Assembly: GCF_900996235.1 (NCBI RefSeq)
Contig: NZ_CAAJGM010000219.1
Span: forward strand, 300,190-364,189
From: Paraburkholderia sp. BCC1885
GTDB taxonomy: Bacteria > Pseudomonadota > Gammaproteobacteria > Burkholderiales > Burkholderiaceae
Reading direction: 5' to 3'
Length of the DNA: 64,000 bases
The position numbers and the translations under genes were made by a program. Numbering within the stretch: position 1 is the stretch's first letter; the number at the start of each line of letters is the position of its first letter. Under the pieces are notes generated by a model. That model was given only the letters and a program-made list of their open reading frames with translations. It ran no database searches and was not told where the DNA came from. Below, piece after piece: positions 18,228 to 27,280 of the stretch.

Positions 18228-19535
18228 TCAAACCGCCGGCTGCTGTGCCGGCTTGCGGCGCAGCAGCGCGTACAGAATGATCGAGCCGAATGTCGCCGTA
18301 CCGATCCCGCCGAGCCCGAAGCCGCCCAGCTTCAGCGAGAAGTCGCCCGCGCCGAGCACGAGCGTGACGGCGGCGACGATCAGGTTGCGGTTGTCGGAGA
18401 AATCCACCTTGTTGACGACCCAGATGCGCGCGCCCGTCACCGCAATCAGCCCGAACACCACGATCGACACACCGCCCAGCACCGGCCCGGGAATCGTCTG
18501 GATCACCGCGCCGAACTTTGGCGAGAAGCCGAGCACCAGCGCGATCACCGCGGCGATCACGAACACCAGCGTCGAGTAGATTTTGGTGACGGCCATCACG
18601 CCGATGTTTTCCGCGTAAGTCGTGACGCCCGTGCCGCCCGAGAAACCGGAGACGATAGTCGCGAGGCCGTCGCCAATGAACGCGCGGCCGATATAGCGAT
18701 CGAGGTTCTGGCCGGTCATCGCGCTCACCGCCTTGATGTGGCCGAGGTTTTCCGCGACGAGGATCGCGGCGATCGGCGCCAGCAGCGTCACGACCGGCGC
18801 GCTGAACACCGGCGCGGTGAAATGCGGCAGACCGAACCAGGCGGCATTCGCGACGATCGAAAAATCGATCGGCTTGCCCATGCCCAGGCCATTGGTGACG
18901 ATCGCGTAAATCACGTAGGCGATGATCAGCCCCACCAGAATCAGCAACCGCTGCAGCATGCCGCGCGCAAACACTGCCACGCCGGCGACGCACAGCACGG
19001 TGACGAGCGCCATCCACGAATCGAAGTTGCTGCCGCTTACGCCTTTCACGGCGATCGGCGCGAGGTTCAGCCCGATCACGCAGACGATCGCGCCCGTCAC
19101 GAGCGGCGGCATTAGCGTTTCGATCCACTTCGTGCCGACCGCCGTGACGATCAGCCCGATGATGGCGTACACCACGCCGCACGCGATGATCCCGCCGAGC
19201 GCCAGCGGGATGTTCGGATTGGGACCGTGGCCGCCGTAGCCGGTCACGGCAATCACGAGGCCGATGAACGCGAAGCTCGAACCGAGATAGCTCGGCACGC
19301 GTCCGCCCACCACCACGAAGAACAGCAGCGTGCCGATGCCCGACATGAAAATGCACAGGTTCGGATCGAAGCCCATCAGCAGCGGCGCGAGCACGGTCGA
19401 GCCGAACATCGCGACGACGTGCTGAATGCCCATTGCCAGCATCTGCGGTAAGGCGAGCCGCTCATCGGTGTTGACGACGCGGCCCTCGGCGACGGCTGGC
19501 TGCGCGCGCCAGCGGGGGAAATAGGAATCGGCCAT
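18228..19535 (-). CDS. Pyrimidine (uracil) permease, NCS2 family, RutG/UraA-like
   Basis: A 435-residue inner-membrane nucleobase transporter with about 14 hydrophobic spans. It matches the E. coli RutG pattern almost throughout: VAMFGSTVLAPLLMGFDPN, GGRVPSYLGSSFAFIG, APIAAILVAENLGHIKAV and the NCS2 signature around GGTGVTTYAENIGVMAVTK. The short distal tail is divergent. No rut catabolic genes are adjacent, so general uracil uptake is the safer assignment. It stands alone on its strand. Confidence 0.92.
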   Translation of the reverse strand: MADSYFPRWRAQPAVAEGRVVNTDERLALPQMLAMGIQHVVAMFGSTVLAPLLMGFDPNLCIFMSGIGTLLFFVVVGGRVPSYLGSSFAFIGLVIAVTGYGGHGPNPNIPLALGGIIACGVVYAIIGLIVTAVGTKWIETLMPPLVTGAIVCVIGLNLAPIAVKGVSGSNFDSWMALVTVLCVAGVAVFARGMLQRLLILVGLIIAYVIYAIVTNGLGMGKPIDFSIVANAAWFGLPHFTAPVFSAPVVTLLAPIAAILVAENLGHIKAVSAMTGQNLDRYIGRAFIGDGLATIVSGFSGGTGVTTYAENIGVMAVTKIYSTLVFVIAAVIALVLGFSPKFGAVIQTIPGPVLGGVSIVVFGLIAVTGARIWVVNKVDFSDNRNLIVAAVTLVLGAGDFSLKLGGFGLGGIGTATFGSIILYALLRRKPAQQPAV

Positions 19536-19650
19536 GGCGGGGGTTCTCCTCTATCGGCATCGTTTTAAATTACGCGCGAGTGTACGGAGAGGCCCCGGCC
19601 CTGGCAAGCAGCGTCGTGGAAGCGCTGCGGCAAGTTCACGGCTGCGGCAT

Positions 19651-21201
19651 CTACAGCGCAAACACCGCGACCGCCGTCTTCAGTTCGCGCGCCTGGTCCG
19701 CCATCGAGGCCGCCGCGGCCGCCGCCTGCTCCACTAGCGCCGCATTCTGCTGGGTGACTTCGTCCATCTGCGCGACGGCGCGGTTCACCTGCTCGATGCC
19801 GCTGCTCTGTTCGTGCGATGCAGCAGAGATTTCGCCCATGATGTCGGTGACGCGCTGCACCGCCTGGGTCACCTCGGCCATCGTCTGGCCGGCCCGCTCG
19901 GCGAGCGCGGCGCCGCTGCCGACACGGGCCGTCGAGTTTTCGATCAACTCCTTGATCTCTTTGGCCGACAGCGCGCTGCGCTGCGCAAGCGAGCGCACCT
20001 CGCCCGCCACCACCGCGAAGCCGCGCCCCTGCTCGCCCGCACGCGCCGCTTCGACGGCCGCGTTGAGCGCCAGAATATTGGTCTGGAAGGCGATGCCCTC
20101 GATCACGGCGATGATGTCGGTCATGCGCTTCGAGCCCGCGGCCAGTTCGCGCATGGTCTCGACCACGTCGCCAACCAGACCGCTGCCGCGCACCGCCACT
20201 TCCGATGCGCCATGCGCGACGCCGCTCGCCTGCTGCGCGTTGTCGGCGTTTTGCCGCACGGTCGCGGTGAGTTGCTCCATGCTCGAAGCGGTTTCTTCGA
20301 GCGACGCAGCCTGTTCTTCGGTGCGTTGCGAAAGATCGGTATTCCCTTGGGCAATTTCACCGGACGCGAGCAGGATCGACTCGCTCGATTCGCTGATGCC
20401 CGAGACGATCCCCGCCAGCCGTTCGCGCATATTACGGAGTGCGAACAGAAGACTTTGGGTGTCGCCGACGCGTGTGTCGACTCGCACGCTGAGGTCGCCA
20501 TCCGCGATCCGGTTGGCGATCTGCGCGGCGTAGCCCGGTTCGCCGCCGAGCTGGCGCCTGAGCCGCCGCGCGATCAGCCACGCCAGCAGCATGCCGGCCA
20601 CGAGCGCGCCCAGCACCAGCGACGACAACACCACGCGCATCCGCCGGTAACTGTCCGACGCCTGGGACTGCGCGTCGCTCGCCTGCTGGCGGCGGTAGTC
20701 GATGGCGCTCACGATGCTGTCGCGCAACGCCTCGCTCGAGGCGATCGCGCGCCGCACCAGTTCCTTGTTGTCGACGCCCGCCGGAATCGGCTCCGCGCCG
20801 ATCTGTTGATGTACGATCTCTTCCCACACCGCCGACTTGCGCAACACGTCGTCGAACAACGTCTGGCCCTGGCGGGTGGAGAGCGTGGAACGATACTGGT
20901 CGTAGGCGTCATGCATGCTCTTGAGCGACGTGACGATGCCGGCATCGAGCCGCTGGCGGCCCGCTTCGTTTTCCGCGTAACCGAGATTCGCCGCCGCGAG
21001 GTCCGCGTCGATCTTGTGGCGGTTCGCTTCTTCCATCCAGTAGAGACCGTCCATGTGGCGGCTGCTGATCTCGTCGGTGAGATCGTGCATCGACGCCAGC
21101 GTCATCAGGCCGGTGCCGCCGACAACCGCGCAAAACGCGATGACCACCGCGAATGCCGACAGCAGGCTTTGCAACACCGTCATGCGCTCGAACCACTTCA
21201 T
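19651..21201 (-). CDS. Methyl-accepting chemotaxis protein
   Basis: 516 residues. One transmembrane helix lies at about 10-32 and another at about 190-212, enclosing a four-helix-bundle sensor domain. HAMP follows, then a long coiled-coil signalling domain containing the tip sequence RGFAVVAGEVRSLAQRSALS, which binds CheA and CheW. Methylation-helix sequence EEQAASLEETASSMEQL is present. No C-terminal CheR-docking pentapeptide is seen. The ligand cannot be inferred. Confidence 0.94.
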   Translation of the reverse strand: MKWFERMTVLQSLLSAFAVVIAFCAVVGGTGLMTLASMHDLTDEISSRHMDGLYWMEEANRHKIDADLAAANLGYAENEAGRQRLDAGIVTSLKSMHDAYDQYRSTLSTRQGQTLFDDVLRKSAVWEEIVHQQIGAEPIPAGVDNKELVRRAIASSEALRDSIVSAIDYRRQQASDAQSQASDSYRRMRVVLSSLVLGALVAGMLLAWLIARRLRRQLGGEPGYAAQIANRIADGDLSVRVDTRVGDTQSLLFALRNMRERLAGIVSGISESSESILLASGEIAQGNTDLSQRTEEQAASLEETASSMEQLTATVRQNADNAQQASGVAHGASEVAVRGSGLVGDVVETMRELAAGSKRMTDIIAVIEGIAFQTNILALNAAVEAARAGEQGRGFAVVAGEVRSLAQRSALSAKEIKELIENSTARVGSGAALAERAGQTMAEVTQAVQRVTDIMGEISAASHEQSSGIEQVNRAVAQMDEVTQQNAALVEQAAAAAASMADQARELKTAVAVFAL

Positions 21202-21392
21202 ATCAACATCCCTTTCAAAAGCGCCGGGCCGGCGACGAGGCGCGCGTTGGCGCGTTCACTCTTTTACGGCGGCGTGGCCCGCGACTTGACATGCTGATGC
21301 CAGAAATAAGCGGGCAAGGATGTTGCAAGGCGCCGCCCGCCGGGCCTTGCCCGGATTGGGATTTGTCTGATTTATGGGGGGCTGCCCGCTGG

Positions 21393-21493
21393 CTACACTG
21401 ACTTTGCTGCGTGACCCCATGAATTACGCAAGCGAAGTTGTTGTAACTCTCCGATTTTGCCGCTCACGCTCCCCCGCGTGAGCGGTTTTTTTT
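21393..21493 (+). ncRNA. Candidate small RNA with its own terminator
   Basis: Both flanking genes are on the minus strand, yet a very strong plus-strand terminator ends here. Upstream, a TACACT at 21393-21398 could be a -10 box (the -35 is poor), giving a transcript of roughly 90 nt. GCTGCGT and ACGCAAGC can pair in its middle. No open reading frame of note is present. Existence of the RNA is inferred. Confidence 0.4.
21460..21493 (+). terminator. Strong rho-independent terminator
   Basis: CCGCTCACGC and GCGTGAGCGG form a perfect 10-bp stem with a 5-nt loop, followed by eight T residues. Confidence 0.88.
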
Positions 21494-21531
21494 CGTCTGA
21501 TGGGGCCGTTGCCGATGTGACGGTTTGGCGA

Positions 21532-22143
21532 TTACGTGTTGCCAAAAGCACGCGCCGCGAGCTTCGCCGCGTGTTCGCGCACATCGGCCGGCCACGGCGC
21601 AATGGATGCGGCGAAGCCAATTGGATCGACGGCATACAGCGCCCGGGTTGCTTCCTCATAGTCAGGCAGATTGCCGGCGAGCGCCGTCATGAAGCGATAC
21701 GCCGCTTCCTGGGCGCGGCGCGTGCGGTCTTTGTCGTCGCTCGCGAGGCGCGCCGTTTCCACCAGTTTGCGCAAGGCAACCGAAGCCCCGCCCGGCTGGT
21801 TGTTCAGCCAGTCCCAATGCCGGGGCAGCAGCGTCACTTCGCGCGCCACCACGCCTAGCTTTGGCCGGCCGCGGCCGCGTGGCGTGCTGTCTTCTGCCGA
21901 CTCCGCCGGGGCTTCTTCCGCTTCGTTTTGCTGACGTTGCAGTCGGGCGAGCACCTCGTCGGCGCTGCCGCGCAGGTCGAATTCGATGGGCTGGCTGGTC
22001 ATGTCGTCGAACACCAGCACGGGCGCCTGTTCGCCCCGCCCGATTACCTGCCTGATCGCCACGGCGACCTCGGCGGGCGCGCCCGAGGCGATGCGTCGAG
22101 TGCCTTCAAAGGCGGTACATGTGTTTGTTTGCGTGGTCATCAC
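21532..22143 (-). CDS. DUF2239 family protein
   Basis: 203 residues, matching the DUF2239 pattern: an N-terminal TCTAFEGTRRIASG strand region, VLVFDDMTSQPIEFDLRG, then GRGRPKLGVVAREVTLLPRH and WDWLNNQPGGASVALRKLV. The second half resembles a ribbon-helix-helix-like region seen in this family (basic GRGRPKLG followed by a helix pair). Function is unknown. The gene has a near-consensus promoter overlapped by an ACCCGGGT palindrome, suggesting tight, perhaps self-directed, control. AAGGA precedes the start. Confidence 0.88.
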   Translation of the reverse strand: MMTTQTNTCTAFEGTRRIASGAPAEVAVAIRQVIGRGEQAPVLVFDDMTSQPIEFDLRGSADEVLARLQRQQNEAEEAPAESAEDSTPRGRGRPKLGVVAREVTLLPRHWDWLNNQPGGASVALRKLVETARLASDDKDRTRRAQEAAYRFMTALAGNLPDYEEATRALYAVDPIGFAASIAPWPADVREHAAKLAARAFGNT

Positions 22144-22171
22144 GAAAATCCTTTCTGATCGATTTTCATGA

Positions 22172-22211
22172 ATTATACCCGGGTGAAATTTGATTTCAAT
22201 ATCATCCGGGT
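22172..22211 (-). promoter_or_regulatory. Promoter and operator of the DUF2239 gene
   Basis: On the minus strand, TTGAAA (22194-22199) and TATAAT (22172-22177) are spaced by 16 bases, close to the sigma-70 ideal. The self-complementary ACCCGGGT (22177-22184) abuts the -10 box, and a second CCGGGT half-site lies at 22206-22211. This is a classic repressor arrangement; the repressor is not identified. Confidence 0.7.
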
Positions 22212-22252
22212 AAAAATATGGCGGGCGCGCGACGGCAAGGCGCCGCTCGCGC

Positions 22253-23821
22253 TCAACGCCCTGGCTGAGTCACCATTCCCGGACTTTCCGCGCGCGCCGC
22301 AACCGGATAACTGAGGCTGCGGTTGCGCCCCGCGTCCTTGGCCTCGTAGAGCGCCGTATCGGCCGCGTTGACGAATTCCCGGTAACTGCCGAAGGCATGC
22401 GTGCCCGTGCACGCAATGCCGATGCTGACCGTCAGCACATGATGCGCGCTCGCCACATGGCGCAACTCCAGGGCCTGCACGGCCGAGCGGATCTGCTCCG
22501 CGATCTGCGCCGCGCCGCTGCCGTCGGTATCGGGCAGCAGCGTCACGAATTCCTCGCCGCCGTAGCGGGCGGCCACATCGCCGGGACGCCGTGCGTTGAC
22601 GTCGATGCAGCGCGCCACCGCCACCAGCGCATCGTCGCCGGCCGAGTGGCCGTAGAGATCGTTGAAGCCCTTGAAGTTGTCGACGTCGATTAGCAGCATC
22701 GACAACGGCCTGCCGCTGCGCTGCATCAGCAGCCACGCTTCCTGCGCACGCTCCTCGAACGTGCGGCGGTTGTTCAGCCCCGTCAGGCCGTCCGTGCGGG
22801 CCAGCACGCGCAGCGCTTCCTCCACCTCCTGCCGGCGCCTGAGCTGCTGCGAAAACAGCACGGCAAGCGCGATGAGGGTGAGATCGAGCGCGCCGATCAG
22901 ACTGCCGATAATCCACGCGCGATGCCGCCAGCTCGCGTAGATGTCGCGCGTGGAGATGGCGACGTCGGTCAGCAGCGGAAAGTGCTCGATATGGCGAAAC
23001 GCGTACCAACGTTCCACGCCATCGATGGCGGCGGTGCCGAAGAACTCGCCGCTGTCCTGCAGCGTGAAGCGGGTGTAATTCGGTGTGCCGGTCAGATTGA
23101 TGCCGATGATTTTCGCGTCATACGGGCGACGCATCAGCAGCGTGCCGTCGGTCAGCATCAGGGCCATCGAGCCGCCGTTGCCAAGGTTCATCCCGTCGAA
23201 GAGGCGCTGGAAATACTCGAGCCGCAGCGTGCCCACCACCACGCCGGCGAAACTGCCGTCCGGGTGCGAGATGCGCCGGCTTAGCGCGATGCGCACGCCT
23301 TCGCGGTTCAGCCTGGAGACGAACGGCCGGCTCACGTAGAGCCCGACATCGGGTGAATCGCGCTGCACCTTGAAGTAATCGCGATCCGCGCCGTTCAGGT
23401 GCCGTGGCACCACGGAGCGCGAATCGAAAATCGTGTTGCCGGCTTCGTCCAGCACCAGCACCGACCCCATGTCCCGCGCGGTGGCCGCGCCGTCGAACAG
23501 GACCAGTTGACGGATGGCGGGCGGCAAGGCCATCACGCCCGGTTGCTTCAGACCGGCGACGACCGCCTGCAACGACAGGTCGTACAGTTCGAGATTACGC
23601 GCGACGTCGCGCTGAACCAGCAGGGACACGTTCTGGGCCGCGTCCTGGGCGCGCCGTAAAGCGTCCTCGCGCATCTGCGCCAGCAACCAGATAGCGATGG
23701 CGAGGATCGCGCCGGCAAGCACGAGGCTGATCACAATTACAACGTTCGGTCGGCGCGTCACGATCTGTCTGGAGGGTGTCGAACATGCGCGTTGGCCGAC
23801 GCGCGTTATCGGGGACTGCAA
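22253..23821 (-). CDS. Membrane-bound diguanylate cyclase (dCACHE-GGDEF)
   Basis: 522 residues. A transmembrane helix near residues 28-48 and another near 305-328 bracket a periplasmic double-CACHE sensor. The C-terminal cyclase domain carries GGEEF, so it should be active in making c-di-GMP. An RPGD five residues before that motif matches the RxxD product-inhibition site. The tail is basic and alanine-rich and may be non-essential. A small-ligand signal in the periplasm is expected. Confidence 0.92.
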   Translation of the reverse strand: MQSPITRVGQRACSTPSRQIVTRRPNVVIVISLVLAGAILAIAIWLLAQMREDALRRAQDAAQNVSLLVQRDVARNLELYDLSLQAVVAGLKQPGVMALPPAIRQLVLFDGAATARDMGSVLVLDEAGNTIFDSRSVVPRHLNGADRDYFKVQRDSPDVGLYVSRPFVSRLNREGVRIALSRRISHPDGSFAGVVVGTLRLEYFQRLFDGMNLGNGGSMALMLTDGTLLMRRPYDAKIIGINLTGTPNYTRFTLQDSGEFFGTAAIDGVERWYAFRHIEHFPLLTDVAISTRDIYASWRHRAWIIGSLIGALDLTLIALAVLFSQQLRRRQEVEEALRVLARTDGLTGLNNRRTFEERAQEAWLLMQRSGRPLSMLLIDVDNFKGFNDLYGHSAGDDALVAVARCIDVNARRPGDVAARYGGEEFVTLLPDTDGSGAAQIAEQIRSAVQALELRHVASAHHVLTVSIGIACTGTHAFGSYREFVNAADTALYEAKDAGRNRSLSYPVAARAESPGMVTQPGR

Positions 23822-24066
23822 TCACGGCCCAGCCGGCGCGGCACGCCTGAGACGGCCACACCGCTGGACGCGGACTGTTGGAAGCGCCAGGCGTAGCAGA
23901 CGGCGGGACCGGGCTGTCGCTGCGATCCGGCCGGATTTTCGCTCCATGTCAGGGTTATCGGCCTGTTTCTTATTTTGCTTAATAGGCCGCCGCGCTACCT
24001 GTAGCGGATGTTACAGGTGAAGAGTGGTCGCATGGCGCGTGGCCACGGCTTAGGACTTGCCCAAAG

Positions 24067-24783
24067 TTACCCGGCGCGCGGCGTCAGCGGCGGCGTGGCC
24101 GCCGCATCCATCGGGCTACGGCCGATCGCGGCGATATCCGCCGGCTCCAGCACGGCGCGCGTCGAATCGTTGCGCCTCGCCAGCGACAGCATCGCGCGCC
24201 CCACCTCCTCGGTCGTCACGATCTGATTCGGCGCCAGCGCGTGCATGAGCGCCATCACCGGCCGCAGCAGCGGATAAAGCAGCCGGTACATGCGGGTTTT
24301 GGATTGAATGCCGTGCAACGGTTCGATCACTCCCGGACGGAACAGATACACCGCCCGAAACGGCAGCGCCTTCAATGCGTTTTCGGTCTTGCCCTTCACG
24401 CGCGCCCACATGCTGCGGCCTTGCTCCGTGCTATCCGTGCCGCTTCCCGAGACGTACACGAAGCTCATCTGCGGATTGAGGCGCGCCAGCGTGCGGGCGG
24501 CGTTCAGGGTCAGGTCATAGGTCAGGCGCGTGTACTCCGCTTCCTTCATGCCGAACGACGACACGCCGAGGCAGAAGAAACACGCGTCGAAACCCTGCAG
24601 CGAAGATTCGATGCTGCGCAAATCCTGCATGTCCGGATGGACGATTTCGGTGAGACGCGGATCCAGCTGACCGGTCGGCGAGCGGCCCACGGTCTGCACG
24701 AACTCGACGTCCTGGGCGCGCAGGCACTCGCGCAACACGCCTTGTCCCACCATGCCGGTGGCGCCCATTAACAAAATTCTCAT
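24067..24783 (-). CDS. NAD(P)-binding Rossmann-fold protein (atypical SDR)
   Basis: 238 residues. GATGMVGQGVLREC at residues 8-21 is the extended-SDR dinucleotide motif, and FVYVSGSGTDSTEQGRSMWARVKGKTE holds a serine and lysine in place of the classical YxxxK. It resembles the oxidoreductase HTATIP2/YwnB-like group. It overlaps the upstream SDR gene by four bases, so the pair is translationally coupled. Confidence 0.85.
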   Translation of the reverse strand: MRILLMGATGMVGQGVLRECLRAQDVEFVQTVGRSPTGQLDPRLTEIVHPDMQDLRSIESSLQGFDACFFCLGVSSFGMKEAEYTRLTYDLTLNAARTLARLNPQMSFVYVSGSGTDSTEQGRSMWARVKGKTENALKALPFRAVYLFRPGVIEPLHGIQSKTRMYRLLYPLLRPVMALMHALAPNQIVTTEEVGRAMLSLARRNDSTRAVLEPADIAAIGRSPMDAAATPPLTPRAG

Positions 24784-25730
24784 GACACCTGCTCCGGTTC
24801 AGTACGTGGCCAACGAAGGTGAGTCAGCGTTTCCGATACATCCCATAAGCGCGCGGCGACCGCCTGGTCTCGCGCGTGCGCCGCGACGGCGGCCACGCCC
24901 GGATGGCCCTTCAGTTCAAACAGGCCATTGGGGCCGTAGTAGCCGCCGGGCATGGCTTCGGGCGCGGTGGCCGCCAGCAGGGTGGGCAACGCGCCCGCCG
25001 CGGCCGAGTGACTCATTAGCGGCTGCAGGGCCACGCGGCTGAAGGTGCCCATCAGGCCGCCTTCGCCCGGCCCGTTGGCGATCAGGTCCGTGCGCGCGAA
25101 ACCGGGGTGCGCGGCATTGCTTAGGAGTCCCCAGCCATTGGCGTCGCTGCGGCGTTGCAGTTCCAGGGCGAACATCAGCATGGCGAGTTTCGATTGCGCG
25201 TAGGCTCCCCAGGCGTCATAGCGGCGCGCCCATTGCAGATCGTCGAAATGGATCGCGGCACGCAGCTTGTGCGCCACGCTGCTGAGATTGACGACGCGCG
25301 GACCGCGTCCCTTACGCAGCGCGGGCAGAAGCTGCGCCGTCAACGCGAAATGCCCCAGATAGTTGGTGCCGAACTGCATTTCGAAACCGTCGACGGTCGT
25401 CTGACGCGTGGGCAGCGCCATGACGCCCGCATTGTTGATCAGCAGATCGAGCGCTGCGTGCTCGCGCGCGAAGCGCCCGGCAAACTCGCGCACCGACGCG
25501 AGGCTCGCCAGATCGAGATGCTCGTAAGTGATCGACGCCGCGGGATGTTGCGCGTGAATCGCCGCGAGCGCAGCATTGCCCTTCGCCGCGCTGCGTCCGG
25601 TCAGCACGACCTGTGCGCCCGCCCCGGCCAGCGCGAGTGCGGTCTCGAAGCCGAGGCCGCCGGTCGCGCCGGTGATCACCGCGAGGCGCCCGGTTTGCGG
25701 CGGGATGTCGTCGGTGGTCCAGTTAGCCAT
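24780..25730 (-). CDS. Short-chain dehydrogenase/reductase (retinol dehydrogenase-like)
   Basis: 316 residues with classical SDR features: TGATGGLGFETALAL cofactor motif near residue 20, NNAGVMALP near 97, and the catalytic YAQSK near 176. The longer C-terminal half places it with the WW-domain oxidoreductase/retinol dehydrogenase-like SDRs. Middle gene of the three-gene dehydrogenase cluster; 11 bases separate it from the next SDR. Substrate unknown. Confidence 0.9.
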   Translation of the reverse strand: MANWTTDDIPPQTGRLAVITGATGGLGFETALALAGAGAQVVLTGRSAAKGNAALAAIHAQHPAASITYEHLDLASLASVREFAGRFAREHAALDLLINNAGVMALPTRQTTVDGFEMQFGTNYLGHFALTAQLLPALRKGRGPRVVNLSSVAHKLRAAIHFDDLQWARRYDAWGAYAQSKLAMLMFALELQRRSDANGWGLLSNAAHPGFARTDLIANGPGEGGLMGTFSRVALQPLMSHSAAAGALPTLLAATAPEAMPGGYYGPNGLFELKGHPGVAAVAAHARDQAVAARLWDVSETLTHLRWPRTEPEQVS

Positions 25731-25741
25731 GTTGCACTTCC

Positions 25742-26605
25742 TCAGGATTGGGGGAATTCAGGTAGTTCGTCCGGCGCGGTGAAGTCGGTGGCGAGGCTGA
25801 CTTCGCGCCACGCGGCTTCGCTCGTCGAGCGGACCTGTTCGGCCATGCCGAAGTAATGAAGCGCATCGCTGCCGAGTATCAGGTGCACCGGCGGGTGCTC
25901 GTGATACGCGAGCTTCAGCACGACCTGCGCCACCTTCGCCGGATCACCGCTTTCTTTGCCCCTGAACTGGTCGAGCAACGAAACGATGGCGCCGACAGAT
26001 GGAGCATAGTCCTCCAGCACATCCGGCACCGCGCTTCCTGCTTCGTGGGCCCACCCCGTTTTCATGCCGCCCGGTTCGAGCGCCGTCACCTTGACGCCGA
26101 ACGGCGCCACTTCCTGGCTCAGCACTTCGGTAAAGCCGCCCACCGCCCACTTGGCCGACTGATAGGCGCTGAAACCCGGCATGCCCAGACGTCCGCCCAC
26201 CGACGAAATCTGGATGATGTGGCCGCTGCGCTGCTGGCGCAAGGTGGGCAGCGCGGCGCGCGTCACGTTGACCACGCCGTAGAAATTGGTGTCGATCTGG
26301 GCGCGGAAATCGTCCTCGCTGGCCTGCTCGAACGGCGCGAGATGACCGAAGCCGGCATTGTTCACCAGCACGTCGAGACGGCCGAATGCGTCGAGCGTCG
26401 CCTGCACTGCGGCGCGCGCGGCGGCGGGGTCCGTCACGTCCAGCGCCACCGCGCGCACCTGCTCGCCGTACTTCTCGACGAGGTCCGCGAGGTGCTGCGG
26501 ATTGCGCGCCGTCGCCACCACCTGCTCGCCGGCTTCCAATGCCGCTTCGGCGATGTTGCGCCCGAGTCCACGGGCGCTGCCCGTTACCAGCCATACCTTT
26601 GCCAT
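25742..26605 (-). CDS. Short-chain dehydrogenase/reductase (classical SDR)
   Basis: 287 residues. TGSARGLGR at the N-terminus, NNAGFG, and YQSAKWA are the cofactor, structural and catalytic motifs. The ATG at 26605 is preferred over one 36 bases upstream because GGAG precedes it closely and homologues start MAKVWLVTG. It is the first gene of the SDR cluster, and a sequence matching the TetR gene's own upstream site lies 21 bases before the start, so it is likely repressed by that regulator. Confidence 0.9.
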   Translation of the reverse strand: MAKVWLVTGSARGLGRNIAEAALEAGEQVVATARNPQHLADLVEKYGEQVRAVALDVTDPAAARAAVQATLDAFGRLDVLVNNAGFGHLAPFEQASEDDFRAQIDTNFYGVVNVTRAALPTLRQQRSGHIIQISSVGGRLGMPGFSAYQSAKWAVGGFTEVLSQEVAPFGVKVTALEPGGMKTGWAHEAGSAVPDVLEDYAPSVGAIVSLLDQFRGKESGDPAKVAQVVLKLAYHEHPPVHLILGSDALHYFGMAEQVRSTSEAAWREVSLATDFTAPDELPEFPQS

Positions 26606-26625
26606 GATGCACTCCTTCCATTTAG

Positions 26626-26647
26626 ATGAGCATGTAATCACTCATTA
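26626..26647. promoter_or_regulatory. Putative TetR operator copy A (SDR promoter)
   Basis: ATGAG and CTCAT arms enclose ten bases. The 22-bp stretch matches the site in front of the TetR gene (read in the opposite direction) at 17 of 22 positions, sharing TCACTCATTA exactly. Confidence 0.6.
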
Positions 26648-26663
26648 ACCACATAAAAAAACT

Positions 26664-27236
26664 TCAAGGCTTGGCGACCGCATTCCAGAACGCCTCGAAG
26701 CCCGCGTTACGATACCGCTCTGCCTGAGCGCGATCGCGCTCGATGAATTCCATGGTGGTGTCCGCGAGCGATCCCATGATGGCCGCCACGAAGGCGGGCG
26801 GCAGGTCGCGCAGCACACCGCTGGCTGTGCTCGCCTGCACCATCTCGTTGACGTCGGCGAAGGCCCGCATGCCGGCCGCGCGCGTTGATTCGCTCAGACG
26901 ATCCGAAACCGCCAGTTGCGCCACGGCGCGACGCTTGTCCGGAAACGCGACGCCCCAGTCCACGTACATCTGCCACACGTGACGCGCGCGCGCCTGCATG
27001 CTCGCGGCCGTCGGATACGCGGCCATCATCACCTCGCGCATGTCGGCCTTGATGCTGAGATAGAGCTCGTTGAGCAAGACGTCCTTGCTTTCGAAGTAAG
27101 TGAAAAGCGTGCCTTCCGCCACGCCGGCGACCTTCGCGATCCGCGCGGTCGGCGCGCCCAAGCCCTGCTCCGCGATCACCTGGGTGGCGGCGGCGAGGAT
27201 GGCGTTGCGTTTGTCTTCGCTTTTCGGACGGGCCAT
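26664..27236 (-). CDS. TetR-family transcriptional regulator
   Basis: 190 residues when started at MARPKSEDKRN; a start seven codons further up would overlap its putative operator more closely. The N-terminal helix-turn-helix contains GAPTARIAKVAGVAEGTLFTYFESKD, a textbook TetR recognition region. The C-terminal ligand domain is typical in size. It lies upstream of the SDR genes on the same strand, and matched inverted-repeat sites occur before itself and before the first SDR, pointing to autoregulation and control of that cluster. Confidence 0.92.
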   Translation of the reverse strand: MARPKSEDKRNAILAAATQVIAEQGLGAPTARIAKVAGVAEGTLFTYFESKDVLLNELYLSIKADMREVMMAAYPTAASMQARARHVWQMYVDWGVAFPDKRRAVAQLAVSDRLSESTRAAGMRAFADVNEMVQASTASGVLRDLPPAFVAAIMGSLADTTMEFIERDRAQAERYRNAGFEAFWNAVAKP

Positions 27237-27258
27237 ACGTGGTTCAGGCTGAGGCAAT

Positions 27259-27280
27259 TAATGAGTGAATACTCAATCAT
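27259..27280. promoter_or_regulatory. Putative TetR operator copy B (tetR promoter)
   Basis: TGAGT-GAAT-ACTCA forms the core, 22 bases before the regulator start. It is the inverted partner of the copy at 26626. Confidence 0.6.
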
